DNA of 64,000 bases, taken from the NCBI GenBank assembly GCA_011525845.1, contig WYBP01000020.1, positions 186,001 through 250,000 on the forward strand, written 5' to 3'. The position numbers and the translations under genes were made by a program. Shown here one piece after another: positions 1 to 8,245 of this stretch. The stretch's first letter is position 1. Each line of letters starts with the position of its first letter. Under the pieces are notes generated by a model. That model was not told the origin of the DNA and searched no databases. It worked only from the letters and a program-made list of their open reading frames with translations. This DNA comes from Gemmatimonadaceae bacterium (lineage in GTDB: Bacteria > Gemmatimonadota > Gemmatimonadetes > Gemmatimonadales > Gemmatimonadaceae).

Positions 1-1
1 A

Positions 2-1132
2 TCAGCGGGTCTCCTGCTTGGATGCGTCCCAGGTGCCCCATCCCTCGGCGCGCTCGCGGCCGAGCCCGGAGACATCGGCGCCCTCGCGGTACCAGAGCGG
101 TCGCTCGGCGGGCGGGTCCGCGTAGACGCCGAGGAGCGCATCGTGCGGGTGCGGCATCGGGGACGCCTCGGCGGCGTCGGTGGCCGCGTCCACCTCGCGC
201 ACCACGCGCGCGTCGATCGCATCGAGGGCGGACTGCTCCACCTTCTCGCGGTCGAGGAGCACGCGCACGTAGCGGTCGATCGGGTCGTTCTCCGCGGCCC
301 AGCGCTCGATCTCCGCGGGGGGCTGGTACGACTGGTTGTCGTGCTCGGCGTGCCCCTTCCGGCGGTAGGTCATGAACTCGAGGAGCGAGACGCCCTCGCC
401 GGCGCGCGCGCGGTCCACCGCGCGCTTGGTGCAATCGTAGACCGCGAGCACGTCGTTCCCGTCCACCTGCTCGCCGTAGACGCCATAGCCGATCGCCTTG
501 TCCACGAACTGCGCGGCGGCGGTCTGCTTGGAGGTCGGCGTGGAGTACGCCCACCCGTTGTTCTCGACGATGACGACGAGCGGGAGCCCCTGCACCGCCG
601 CGAAGTTGATCCCCTCGTGGAAGGCGCCGGTGCTGGTCGCACCGTCCCCTACATACACGAGCCCCACGCGGTCCTCGCCGCGCATCTTGAACGTCATCGT
701 GACCCCCGCCATCACGGGCACCATGTCGCCGAGCGGGGAGATCTGGCCGATGAATCCGCGGTCGGTGTCGCCGAAGTGGATGTTGAGCTCGCGGCCGCGC
801 GTGGGGGAGTCGCCGCGGGCCATGTACTGCTTGAGGATCTCCAGCGGCGTCGCGCCCTTCACGAGCATCGAGCCGAGGTTCCGGATGAGCGGGGAGAGGA
901 TGTCGCGGCGCTCGAGCGCGAAGGCGGAGCCGACCGCGTCGGCCTCCTGCCCGAGGGAGCGGAAGAGCCCGCCCACGACCTTGGTCTGCCGGTAGAGCGC
1001 GACGAGCCGCTCCTCGAGGGTGCGCGTGAGGCGCATCCAGTAGTAGAGGCCGAGCTTCCGTTCGAGGTCGAGCAACTCCCCCAGGTGTGGACTGCCCGGG
1101 CCTTCAGCGGCCCGGCGACGGCGTGGGGGCAT
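2..1132 (-). CDS. 2-oxoacid dehydrogenase E1 component, alpha subunit
   Basis: Thiamine-diphosphate enzyme that decarboxylates pyruvate or branched-chain 2-oxoacids as the E1 alpha half of an alpha2beta2 E1 (376 aa, complete; stop TGA at 2-4). The TPP-binding motif is clear: GDGATSTGAFHEG, then ENNGWAYSTP about 25 residues on. The YRRKGHAEHD stretch is the usual phosphorylation-loop region. Its start overlaps the stop of the upstream small gene by one base (TGATG). It is the last gene of the minus-strand run seen here; an E1 beta gene would be expected just beyond the left edge. Pyruvate versus branched-chain substrate cannot be settled from the sequence alone. Confidence 0.9.
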   Translation of the reverse strand: MPPRRRRAAEGPGSPHLGELLDLERKLGLYYWMRLTRTLEERLVALYRQTKVVGGLFRSLGQEADAVGSAFALERRDILSPLIRNLGSMLVKGATPLEILKQYMARGDSPTRGRELNIHFGDTDRGFIGQISPLGDMVPVMAGVTMTFKMRGEDRVGLVYVGDGATSTGAFHEGINFAAVQGLPLVVIVENNGWAYSTPTSKQTAAAQFVDKAIGYGVYGEQVDGNDVLAVYDCTKRAVDRARAGEGVSLLEFMTYRRKGHAEHDNQSYQPPAEIERWAAENDPIDRYVRVLLDREKVEQSALDAIDARVVREVDAATDAAEASPMPHPHDALLGVYADPPAERPLWYREGADVSGLGRERAEGWGTWDASKQETR

Positions 1133-1443
1133 CAGTAGGATGGCGCGAACGTGTGCGCGGGATCGACCTGGGTGTGGAGCTGCACGAAGAACTTCTTGAT
1201 GTTCCGGTCGAGGCGGCTCTCCCCCGGCTGGTCCGAGGCGGCCTCGACGAAGGTGTAGTGCCCGCCCTCCATCCGCACCGTGACCTCGAGCGTCGCGGTC
1301 ACGTCCGGGGTGCCGACGACGCCCTGGTAGGTGCGCGTGCGCGCGCCCTCACCGGTGGGGCGGAGGCCGATGGTCGGGAAGAAGGCGTCCGCCGTCGCGA
1401 GGACGGCGTCGGGGTGGAGGGAGGTGCGGTGGAAGTGGCGCAT
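1132..1443 (-). CDS. conserved small protein of unknown function (103 aa)
   Basis: I do not recognise this gene. It encodes a soluble-looking 103-residue protein with alternating hydrophobic and charged residues, no signal peptide and no membrane segment. I chose the ATG at 1443; a TTG lies directly upstream at 1446. There is no strong Shine-Dalgarno, but the gene is sandwiched in an overlapping operon (39 bases after the lipoprotein gene, one-base overlap with E1 alpha), so translational coupling is plausible. Residues such as GVVGTPDVTATLEVTVRMEGG suggest an antiparallel beta sheet, possibly an SRPBCC-like fold; that is only a guess. Confidence 0.65.
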   Translation of the reverse strand: MRHFHRTSLHPDAVLATADAFFPTIGLRPTGEGARTRTYQGVVGTPDVTATLEVTVRMEGGHYTFVEAASDQPGESRLDRNIKKFFVQLHTQVDPAHTFAPSY

Positions 1444-1482
1444 CAAGGGGGCTCGAGTGGGGGATCGGTCGTGCGCGCCGGC

Positions 1483-1911
1483 TCAGTCGCCGGGCGGGGC
1501 TTCGTTGCGGACGGTCTGCCGCCAGTCCAGCGTGCGCTGCAGCGCCTGCGTGGAATCGCGGCGGAACTGGATGCCCATCGCCCAGTCGCCGGCGGTCACG
1601 AAGGTGAGCGTCGCGCGGTAGGTGCCGACCTCGGGCCCGTAGGTGAAGCCGTTCCACGAGGTCTTGCGGTCGGCGTTGGTGGCGAAGATGCGCCCCTCGC
1701 CGTGCGCGATCGGCTCCTGCGTCTTCTTGTCACGCACCACGACCGTGTAGGTGATCCGCTCGAGCGCGCGCGGCGGCATCACGTCCGCCGTGACGCGCAG
1801 CTCGAAGTCGTCCGTCCAGAGCCGGACCACCCCTTCGTCCGGGGGCGGACCGCAGCTCACGCCGGCGACGAACAGCATCGCGAGCGCGAGGAGGTGCCGG
1901 CGAGTGGTCAT
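1483..1911 (-). CDS. FixH/YtkA-like lipoprotein
   Basis: A 142-residue secreted lipoprotein. The N terminus MTTRRHLLALAMLFVAGVSC is a lipoprotein signal with the acylated Cys at residue 20. The rest is a single Ig-like beta domain of the FixH/YtkA kind (pattern VTADVMPPRALERITYTV, GTYRATLTF, GDWAMGIQFRR). Such domains usually accompany copper or cytochrome-oxidase handling proteins; here the neighbours are an inositol-phosphate synthase and E1 alpha, so the role is open. The start overlaps the stop of the preceding gene (TGATG at 1909-1913), which fixes it. Confidence 0.75.
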   Translation of the reverse strand: MTTRRHLLALAMLFVAGVSCGPPPDEGVVRLWTDDFELRVTADVMPPRALERITYTVVVRDKKTQEPIAHGEGRIFATNADRKTSWNGFTYGPEVGTYRATLTFVTAGDWAMGIQFRRDSTQALQRTLDWRQTVRNEAPPGD

Positions 1912-3209
1912 CAGCGATCGTCCTCGACTTCGTGGTGGGTGACCGGCGCCTCGCCCATCAGGTGCCGCAGCGTGTTCTTGAGCTTGGTCTGCTGGATGAA
2001 CAGGTCGTGCTCCGGCTGCAGGCCGGGCGCGGCCATCGGGCTCTTGTAGTAGAAAGATAGCCACTCCTGCATCCCCTTCAGCCCGGCGCGGTGGGCGAAG
2101 TCGCTGAACAGCGCCAGGTCGAGCACGATCGGCGCCGCGAGGATCGAGTCGCGGCAGAGGAAGTTCACCTTGATCTGCATCGGGTACCCCATCCACCCGA
2201 CGATGTCGATGTTGTCCCACCCCTCCTTGTTGTCCCCGCGCGGCGGATAGTAGTTGATCCGCACCACGTGGCTGAACCCGTCGTACAGCTCCGGGTAGGT
2301 CTCCGGCTGCAGGATGGTGTGCAGCACCGAGAGCTTGGACTCCTCCTTCGTCTTGAACGAGGCGGGGTCGTCGAGCACCTCGCCGTCCCGGTTGCCCAGG
2401 ATGTTCGTCGAGTACCACCCCTCGAGCCCGAGCATCCGCGCCTTGATGCCGGGCGCGAGCACGGTCTTCATCCAGGTCTGCCCGGTCTTGAAGTCCTTGC
2501 CGGAGATCGGCACCCCCTGCGCGTTGGCCAGCGCGATCAGCGCCGGGGTGTCCACCGCGAGGTTCGGCGCGCCGTTGCAGTACGGCACCCCCTCCATGAT
2601 GCAGGCCCAGGCGTAGAGCATCGACGGCGCGATGTCCGGGTGGTCCTGCTCCATCGCGGCCTCGAACGCCTTCACGCTCTCGTGCACGGCCGACGGCTTG
2701 ATGAAGATCTCGGTGGAGCCGCACCAGACCGCGACCACGCGCTCGACGCCGCTCGCCTGCTTGAAGCCCCTGATGTCCGCCCGGAGCTGCTCGGCGAGGT
2801 CCCGCTTGTTCTTCCCCTGCTTGACGTTCGTGCCCGTCAGCCGCGTGACGTAGCGCTGGTCGAACACCGCCGGCATGGGCTTGATGGCCGAGAGGAAGTC
2901 CTTGAGCGGCTCGAGGTCCTGCGGGGTGAGCACGCCCGCCTTCTGCGCGGCCGTGTACGCGTCGTCCGGGATCGGGTCCCACGCGCCGAAGACGATGTCC
3001 TCGAGCGGCGTGAGGGGGACGAACTCGCGGATCAGCGGCGACCGGTTGTCGCTCCGCTTGCCGAGCCGGATGGTGGCCATCTGCGTCAGCGAACCGATGG
3101 GGAGCGAGGCGCCGCGGCGCACGCCCTCCACGCCGGCCATGAAGGTGGTGGCGACGGCGCCGAGGCCGGGGGTCAGGATGCCGAGCTTGCCGGTGGCGGG
3201 GCGGATCAT
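1911..3209 (-). CDS. ino1: myo-inositol-1-phosphate synthase
   Basis: NAD-dependent isomerase turning glucose-6-phosphate into inositol-3-phosphate (432 aa, family-typical length). Recognisable blocks are the N-terminal dinucleotide-binding GILTPGLGAVATT (a GxGxxxT-type loop), WYSTNILGNRDG, DNIDIVGWMG and the KVNFLCRDSILAAPIVLDL block that lines the active site. It follows the CDP-alcohol phosphotransferase gene by 28 bases and overlaps the lipoprotein gene by one base. The pairing strongly suggests that the inositol phosphate feeds inositol-lipid synthesis. Start ATG at 3209. Confidence 0.93.
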   Translation of the reverse strand: MIRPATGKLGILTPGLGAVATTFMAGVEGVRRGASLPIGSLTQMATIRLGKRSDNRSPLIREFVPLTPLEDIVFGAWDPIPDDAYTAAQKAGVLTPQDLEPLKDFLSAIKPMPAVFDQRYVTRLTGTNVKQGKNKRDLAEQLRADIRGFKQASGVERVVAVWCGSTEIFIKPSAVHESVKAFEAAMEQDHPDIAPSMLYAWACIMEGVPYCNGAPNLAVDTPALIALANAQGVPISGKDFKTGQTWMKTVLAPGIKARMLGLEGWYSTNILGNRDGEVLDDPASFKTKEESKLSVLHTILQPETYPELYDGFSHVVRINYYPPRGDNKEGWDNIDIVGWMGYPMQIKVNFLCRDSILAAPIVLDLALFSDFAHRAGLKGMQEWLSFYYKSPMAAPGLQPEHDLFIQQTKLKNTLRHLMGEAPVTHHEVEDDR

Positions 3210-3237
3210 GCGAGGGGGTCGATTGGGATGAGTGAGG

Positions 3238-3870
3238 TCAGACCGTCACGCGCGGCACGACGGTGCTGCGCGCCACGTGTCGCACGCGCTGGACGAACGT
3301 CAGTACGGCGGCCGCCGCCAACAGTGTCACCACCGAGGTGAGGATCCAGCCGTCGAGCGCGAGGCCGAAGAACGCCTGCGGCGCGGCGAGCAGCGTCACG
3401 CGCTCCGGCCGCTCGAGCGCGCCGACCCCCTTCATGTCCACGCCGAGCGCCTCGGCGCGCGCCCGCGTGTACGAGGTGAGGAAGGTCGCGATGAGCCCCG
3501 TGATGGCGATGGTCACCATCGTCATCGAGTGGTGGGGCGTCGCGCTCGCGTAGAAGTAGGTGAGCCCCGCGAAGAGCGCACCATCGGAGACCCGGTCGAG
3601 CGTCGAGTCGTAGAAGGCGCCGAACACCGAGGAACGCCCGGTGCGCCGCGCCACGATCCCGTCCACCACGTCGAAGAACGCGGTGAGGCCAAGCGTCCAT
3701 CCGGCCGTGGAGATGTGCCCGGTGGCGAAGAAGAGCGCGGCGAGGCACGCGAAGCCGGTGCCGACGGTCGTGATGACGTTCGGCGAGACGCGTCGGCTGA
3801 CGAACCACTCGATGATGGGTTCGATCAGGCGGAGGTAGCCCGCCTGGATCCAACCCCAGAGGCTGCGCAT
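3238..3870 (-). CDS. CDP-alcohol phosphatidyltransferase (probable phosphatidylinositol-phosphate synthase type)
   Basis: Integral membrane enzyme that transfers a phosphatidyl group from CDP-diacylglycerol to an alcohol (210 aa). The full family signature D-x2-DG-x2-AR-x8-G-x3-D-x3-D is present (DVVDGIVAR, then GAFYDSTLD). About six hydrophobic segments are visible. Because the next gene makes inositol phosphate, the likely product is phosphatidylinositol phosphate (or a related inositol lipid) rather than phosphatidylglycerol phosphate; that assignment rests on context. It is the first gene of the operon; the 153 bases upstream (3871-4023) hold no gene and presumably the promoter. Confidence 0.88.
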   Translation of the reverse strand: MRSLWGWIQAGYLRLIEPIIEWFVSRRVSPNVITTVGTGFACLAALFFATGHISTAGWTLGLTAFFDVVDGIVARRTGRSSVFGAFYDSTLDRVSDGALFAGLTYFYASATPHHSMTMVTIAITGLIATFLTSYTRARAEALGVDMKGVGALERPERVTLLAAPQAFFGLALDGWILTSVVTLLAAAAVLTFVQRVRHVARSTVVPRVTV

Positions 3871-4023
3871 GCTGTCCGTTCCGTTGCAGGCGGCGTAACT
3901 GCTTGCGGCGACCAGACCTACGGGTCACGACCTCCGACCCGTCCGCGACGAGACAAACCTATGAGCGCAACGCGCCGGTAGCAACGCCCGCCGAGGGCCC
4001 CGGATCCGACCCTCGCGCCGGGA

Positions 4024-5334
4024 TCAGTAGAGCAGATACGGCCTGACGCGCCGCTGGAACGCGACCACCTCGCCCTGCATGCGGTCGATGATCTCGTCCG
4101 GATCGTCGCCCCGCATGAGCGCCTCGCGCGCGGCGGGACTGCCGAAGCGCAGGTCCCAGGTCCGCGCCGTCACCCGCAGCGAGTCGGGGGAGGTGCGCGC
4201 CAGCGCCCAGAGGATCGCCGCACCCACACGACCCGCCTGGAAGCGGTCCCGCTCCTCCACCACGATCCGGACACCCGGGATCGAGCGCCCCCCGTACTTG
4301 TTGTCCCCCGGATTCGTCGGCGTGAAGCGTTCGGCCTCGAACCGGACGCCGCTGAGCGTGCGGTCGCGCAGGAGGTCCACCACGCGTTCGGCGTCCATCC
4401 AGGGCGCGCCGAAGCGCTGGAAGGGGAGGTCCGTCCCGCGCCCGACACTCACGTTCGTCCCCTCGAACGCCACGAGCGCCGGATAGACCAGTGCGCTCCG
4501 GGGCGAGATCATCGACGGCGACGGCACCACCCAGGGGAGGCCCGTGTCCTCCCAGCTCATCGAGCGGCGCCACCCCCGCATCTGCACGACCTTGAGCTCC
4601 ACCGGGATCTTGAGCTCCGCCGCGAAGAGCCGGGCCAGCTCCCCCATCGTCATCCCGTGCCGGAGGGGCGTGGGGTAGAGTGCGTATGCCTGGCCCCGCC
4701 GCTCCGGCGTCGGATCCTCCGGGTTGGCGAGCGCCGCGTCGAGGATCGGCGCCTCGGCGCGCCCGCCGAGCGGGTTCGGGCGGTCCAGCACGATGAGCGG
4801 GATGCCGGCACGTGCCGCCGCGCGCATCGAGTAGATCATCACGCCGACATAGGTCCAAGTGCGGGTCCCGATGTCCTGGAGGTCGAACACGAGGGCGTCG
4901 AGGTCGCGCAGCAGGCTGTCCGGCGGGGGAACGGTCTCGCGCGTGTACAGCGAGTGCACCACGAGGCCCGAGCGCGCGTCCACCTCGTCGGGGAGATTGG
5001 TGCGGTCCTCGCCGCCGCGGATCCCGTGCTCCGGGGAGAAGAGCCGGACCAGCTGCACGCCGGCGCGCACCGCGCGCGGGTCACGCTGAAGCAACTCGAC
5101 CCCGGAGTTCCCGCGCGCGTCCACACCGGTCTGGTTCGTGACCAGCGCGATGCGCCTCCCCGCCACGAGACCGAGCGAATCCTCCATGAGGACCGTGAGC
5201 CCCGGCTGGACATCCGGGCGTTCAGGGCGATTGCTTTGAGCAGCGGGTGCCGCCGCACAGGCGACACTCGTCCAGAGCAGGACCGCCGCCACCAGCCCTT
5301 CGCGACCCAGGACCCGTCCCTCGTGATGCGTCAC
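4024..5334 (-). CDS. namZ: DUF1343 exo-beta-N-acetylmuramidase (NamZ family)
   Basis: Secreted hydrolase of the DUF1343/NamZ family, which removes N-acetylmuramic acid from the non-reducing end of murein fragments. Family blocks visible include ALVTNQTGVD, LFSPEHGIRG, DLQDIGTRTWTY, PLIVLDRPNPLGG, GRGTDLPFQ and FTPTNPGDNKYGG. A hydrophobic export signal (LVAAVLLWTSVACAAAP) is near the N terminus. I placed the start at GTG 5334, which has GGAGGAG three bases upstream; that makes it overlap the divergent NagZ gene by 9 bases. A GTG at 5292 is an alternative that removes the overlap. Pairing with NagZ and an AmiE-like domain matches the Bacillus subtilis murein-salvage set. Confidence 0.88.
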   Translation of the reverse strand: MTHHEGRVLGREGLVAAVLLWTSVACAAAPAAQSNRPERPDVQPGLTVLMEDSLGLVAGRRIALVTNQTGVDARGNSGVELLQRDPRAVRAGVQLVRLFSPEHGIRGGEDRTNLPDEVDARSGLVVHSLYTRETVPPPDSLLRDLDALVFDLQDIGTRTWTYVGVMIYSMRAAARAGIPLIVLDRPNPLGGRAEAPILDAALANPEDPTPERRGQAYALYPTPLRHGMTMGELARLFAAELKIPVELKVVQMRGWRRSMSWEDTGLPWVVPSPSMISPRSALVYPALVAFEGTNVSVGRGTDLPFQRFGAPWMDAERVVDLLRDRTLSGVRFEAERFTPTNPGDNKYGGRSIPGVRIVVEERDRFQAGRVGAAILWALARTSPDSLRVTARTWDLRFGSPAAREALMRGDDPDEIIDRMQGEVVAFQRRVRPYLLY

Positions 5335-8226
5335 GCACTCCTCCGTACCGGCGTCATCGCCGGAAGCATTGTCCTCGGCGCCTGCGCCCCGCGCGCCACG
5401 CCGGGCGGCACCGCGCCGGTCGGCGCGGCCCTCCGGCACGTCCCCGCCTCCCTCACCACGCCCCTCCCCGCCGAGGCCACGCGCTGGATCGACGCGACGG
5501 TGCGCGCGATGCCGCTGCGGGACCAGGTGGCCCAGATGGTCATGATCTGGGTGCTCGGGGATTATACCAGCACGGCGGACTCCTCGTTCGCCTGGACGCT
5601 GGACCGGATCGAGATCGACCGCGTGGGCGGGGTGGTGATGTCGCTGGGCTCGCCGATCGAGGTGGCCGAGAAGATCAATGCGATGCAGCGCCGCTCGCGG
5701 ATCCCGCTGCTGGTCGCGAGCGACGTGGAGCCCGGGCTCGGGCGTCTCGAGGGGGGCGTGTTCACGCCGGGCCTGCTCGCCGGGGGCAGTGCGACCGTCC
5801 TCCCGAGCAACATGGCGATGGGCGCCACCGGGAGCGAGGCGCACGCGCGTGAGGCGGGGCGCATCACGGGAGCCGAGTCGCGCGCGATCGGCATCCACCT
5901 CGCGTTCGCCCCCACGGTGGACGTGAACAACAACCCCGCGAACCCGGTGATCAACGTCCGGTCGTTCGGCGAGGACCCGCACGCCGTCGCGCGGCTCAGC
6001 GCCGCCTTCGTCGCGGGACTGCAGGGCACCGGCGTCGCCGCCACGGTGAAGCACTTCCCGGGGCATGGCGACACCGACACCGACTCGCACCTCGCGCTCC
6101 CCGTCGTGCGCGCGGACCGGACGCGGCTCGACTCGCTGGAACTCCTCCCCTTCCGCGCGACGATCGGCGGGGGCGCGGCGGCGGTGATGAGCGCGCACAT
6201 CGCGCTCCCGGCGGTGTCGGGCGACTCGACGCCGGCCACGCTCGTCCCCGCGATCTTCCGCGACCTCCTGCGCGACACCCTCGGCTTCCGCGGCCTCACC
6301 GTGACGGACGCGATGGACATGCGCGGCGTGGGAGCCGGCTACGGCGTGGAGGAGAGTTCGATCCGCGCCGTGCAGGCCGGCACCGACATCCTGCTCATGC
6401 CCCCCGACATCCCGACGGCGATCGCGGCGGTGGTGGCCGCCGTGGAGCGCGGCGACATCCCGGCCGAGCGGATCGCGGCCTCGGTGCGCCGGATCCTCGA
6501 GCTCAAGATCCGCACCGGCGCGATCCAGCGGCCGGTGGTCTCGCTCGACTCGCTCCGGCGCGTGGTGGGGAGCGCCCCGCACCGGCGCTACGCGCAGGCC
6601 ATCGCGGAGGACGCGATCACGCTCCTGCGGAACGACGACCGGCAGCTCCCGCTCGCCGCGGCCGGACGCACGGCCGTCCTCACCTTCGCCAGCGAGTCGG
6701 ACGTGGCCGCGGGGCGGGCGTTCGCGGCCGAGCTCCGCGGGCTGATCCCCGAGTCGCGCGCGCTGCGGGTCTCGCCCGCCACGCCCCGCACGCGGCTCGA
6801 CTCCCTCCTCCGCCCGGGTGAGCGCGTGGTGCTCGCCACCTTCGTGCGCACGATCGAGGGCGAGGGCCGGTTCGCGGTGGGGGAGCACATCGCGCGCTGG
6901 GTGGACTCGGTCGCGATCGACCGGCCGGTGACCGTGGTGGCGTTCTCGAATCCGTACGTCCTGCGCGAGTTCCCCTGGGTCTCGGGGTACGTCGCGACCT
7001 TCGGTCGTGGCGAGGCGATGGAGCGCGCCGCGGCGCGCGCCATCGCCGGCCGCATCCCGTTCCGCGGCCAGGCGCCGATCACCCTCCCCGGGTTCTTCGA
7101 GGCCGGCGCCGGGGTGCCGCGCGAGGAACGCCCCGCCCCGGTCTCACTCCCCGACTCGCTCTCGCATCTGCTCCTGGCCGCGGTGCGCGATTCCGTCTTC
7201 CCCGGCGCCATCGCCGTGGTCGGGAATCGCGCGGGGATCCTCGCGCAGGTGAGCGCGGGGCATATCGACTGGGCCGCGGACGCACCCGGGCCCGACCTGC
7301 ACACGGTCTGGGACCTCGCATCGCTCACGAAGGTCGTCGGCATGACCACGGCGATGATGCAGCTCGTCGAGCGTGGGCGGGTCTCGCTCGACGCGCCCGT
7401 GCAGCGCTACGTCCCCGAGTGGCGCGGCCCCGGCAAGGAGCGGGTCACGGTGCGGCACCTCCTCACCCACTCCTCCGGCCTGCCCGCGTGGCGCGAACTC
7501 TGGAAGGAGACCGATTCCCCCGCCGCCGCGCGCCAGCTGGTGCTCGACACGCCGCTCGACACGGTGCCCGGGGTCCGGATGGTGTACTCCGACCTCGGCG
7601 CGATCCTCGCCGGGTTGATCATCGAGCGCGTGAGCGGCGAGTCGCTCGACGCCTACCTCGCCCGCCACGTCTTCGGCCCGCTCGGGATGCGTGAGACGCG
7701 ATACCGGCCCCCGGCCGACTGGTCACCGCGCACGGCCCCGACCGAGGTGGACCCCTGGCGCGGCCGCCACCTCCGCGGCGAGGTGCACGACGAGAACGCT
7801 TCGCGCTTGGGGGGCGTCTCGGCGCACGCGGGACTCTTCAGCACGGCGGCGGACCTGAGCCGCTTCGCGCGCGCGCTGCTGGCCGGCGGCGCGCTCGACG
7901 GCACGCGGATCGTGCAGGCGGCGACCCTCCGCGACTTCACCCGCGTGCAGAATGTGCTCCTCTCGCACCGGGCCCTCGGCTGGGAGACGCCCAACGGCAC
8001 CAACTCCGCCGGCCGCGAGATGCGGCGCCCCGCGTACGGGCACACGGGCTTCACCGGGACGTCGATCTGGATCGATCCCGCGAACGACCGCTTCGTGATC
8101 CTCCTGACCAACCGGGTGAATCCGTCGCGGGCGAACTCGCGCATCGGCCCCGTGCGCACGGCGGTGGCGGACCTCGTGTCGAGTGCCGCCGCGCTGAGTG
8201 CCGGGGCGTCGCGCGGTTCGCCGTAG
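5326..8226 (+). CDS. fusion: GH3 beta-N-acetylglucosaminidase (NagZ-like) + class C beta-lactamase/AmiE-like hydrolase
   Basis: A 966-residue lipoprotein (lipobox LGAC, Cys20) with two catalytic units. Residues about 40-400 are GH3: KHFPGHGDTDTDSH at 242-255 carries the NagZ Asp253-His255 acid/base dyad, and the nucleophile is Asp328 in VTDAMDM. A GH3 C-terminal region follows. Residues about 615-950 are a serine hydrolase of the beta-lactamase/PBP4* fold: SLTK 666-669 (Ser666), YSD 754-756 and HTG 906-908 as the KTG equivalent. In B. subtilis NagZ and AmiE (same fold) are separate proteins acting in sequence on muropeptides; here they are one chain. The start ATG is fixed by the lipoprotein signal. 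Confidence 0.9.
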   Translation: MRHALLRTGVIAGSIVLGACAPRATPGGTAPVGAALRHVPASLTTPLPAEATRWIDATVRAMPLRDQVAQMVMIWVLGDYTSTADSSFAWTLDRIEIDRVGGVVMSLGSPIEVAEKINAMQRRSRIPLLVASDVEPGLGRLEGGVFTPGLLAGGSATVLPSNMAMGATGSEAHAREAGRITGAESRAIGIHLAFAPTVDVNNNPANPVINVRSFGEDPHAVARLSAAFVAGLQGTGVAATVKHFPGHGDTDTDSHLALPVVRADRTRLDSLELLPFRATIGGGAAAVMSAHIALPAVSGDSTPATLVPAIFRDLLRDTLGFRGLTVTDAMDMRGVGAGYGVEESSIRAVQAGTDILLMPPDIPTAIAAVVAAVERGDIPAERIAASVRRILELKIRTGAIQRPVVSLDSLRRVVGSAPHRRYAQAIAEDAITLLRNDDRQLPLAAAGRTAVLTFASESDVAAGRAFAAELRGLIPESRALRVSPATPRTRLDSLLRPGERVVLATFVRTIEGEGRFAVGEHIARWVDSVAIDRPVTVVAFSNPYVLREFPWVSGYVATFGRGEAMERAAARAIAGRIPFRGQAPITLPGFFEAGAGVPREERPAPVSLPDSLSHLLLAAVRDSVFPGAIAVVGNRAGILAQVSAGHIDWAADAPGPDLHTVWDLASLTKVVGMTTAMMQLVERGRVSLDAPVQRYVPEWRGPGKERVTVRHLLTHSSGLPAWRELWKETDSPAAARQLVLDTPLDTVPGVRMVYSDLGAILAGLIIERVSGESLDAYLARHVFGPLGMRETRYRPPADWSPRTAPTEVDPWRGRHLRGEVHDENASRLGGVSAHAGLFSTAADLSRFARALLAGGALDGTRIVQAATLRDFTRVQNVLLSHRALGWETPNGTNSAGREMRRPAYGHTGFTGTSIWIDPANDRFVILLTNRVNPSRANSRIGPVRTAVADLVSSAAALSAGASRGSP

Positions 8227-8245
8227 CCCGCGCCGCGCGTCCGGC

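Noticed and set aside
5335-6888. Long N-terminal extension of the NamZ frame
   Set aside because: It runs antisense through the NagZ domain and is low-complexity; the export signal and ribosome site support a start at 5334 or 5292.
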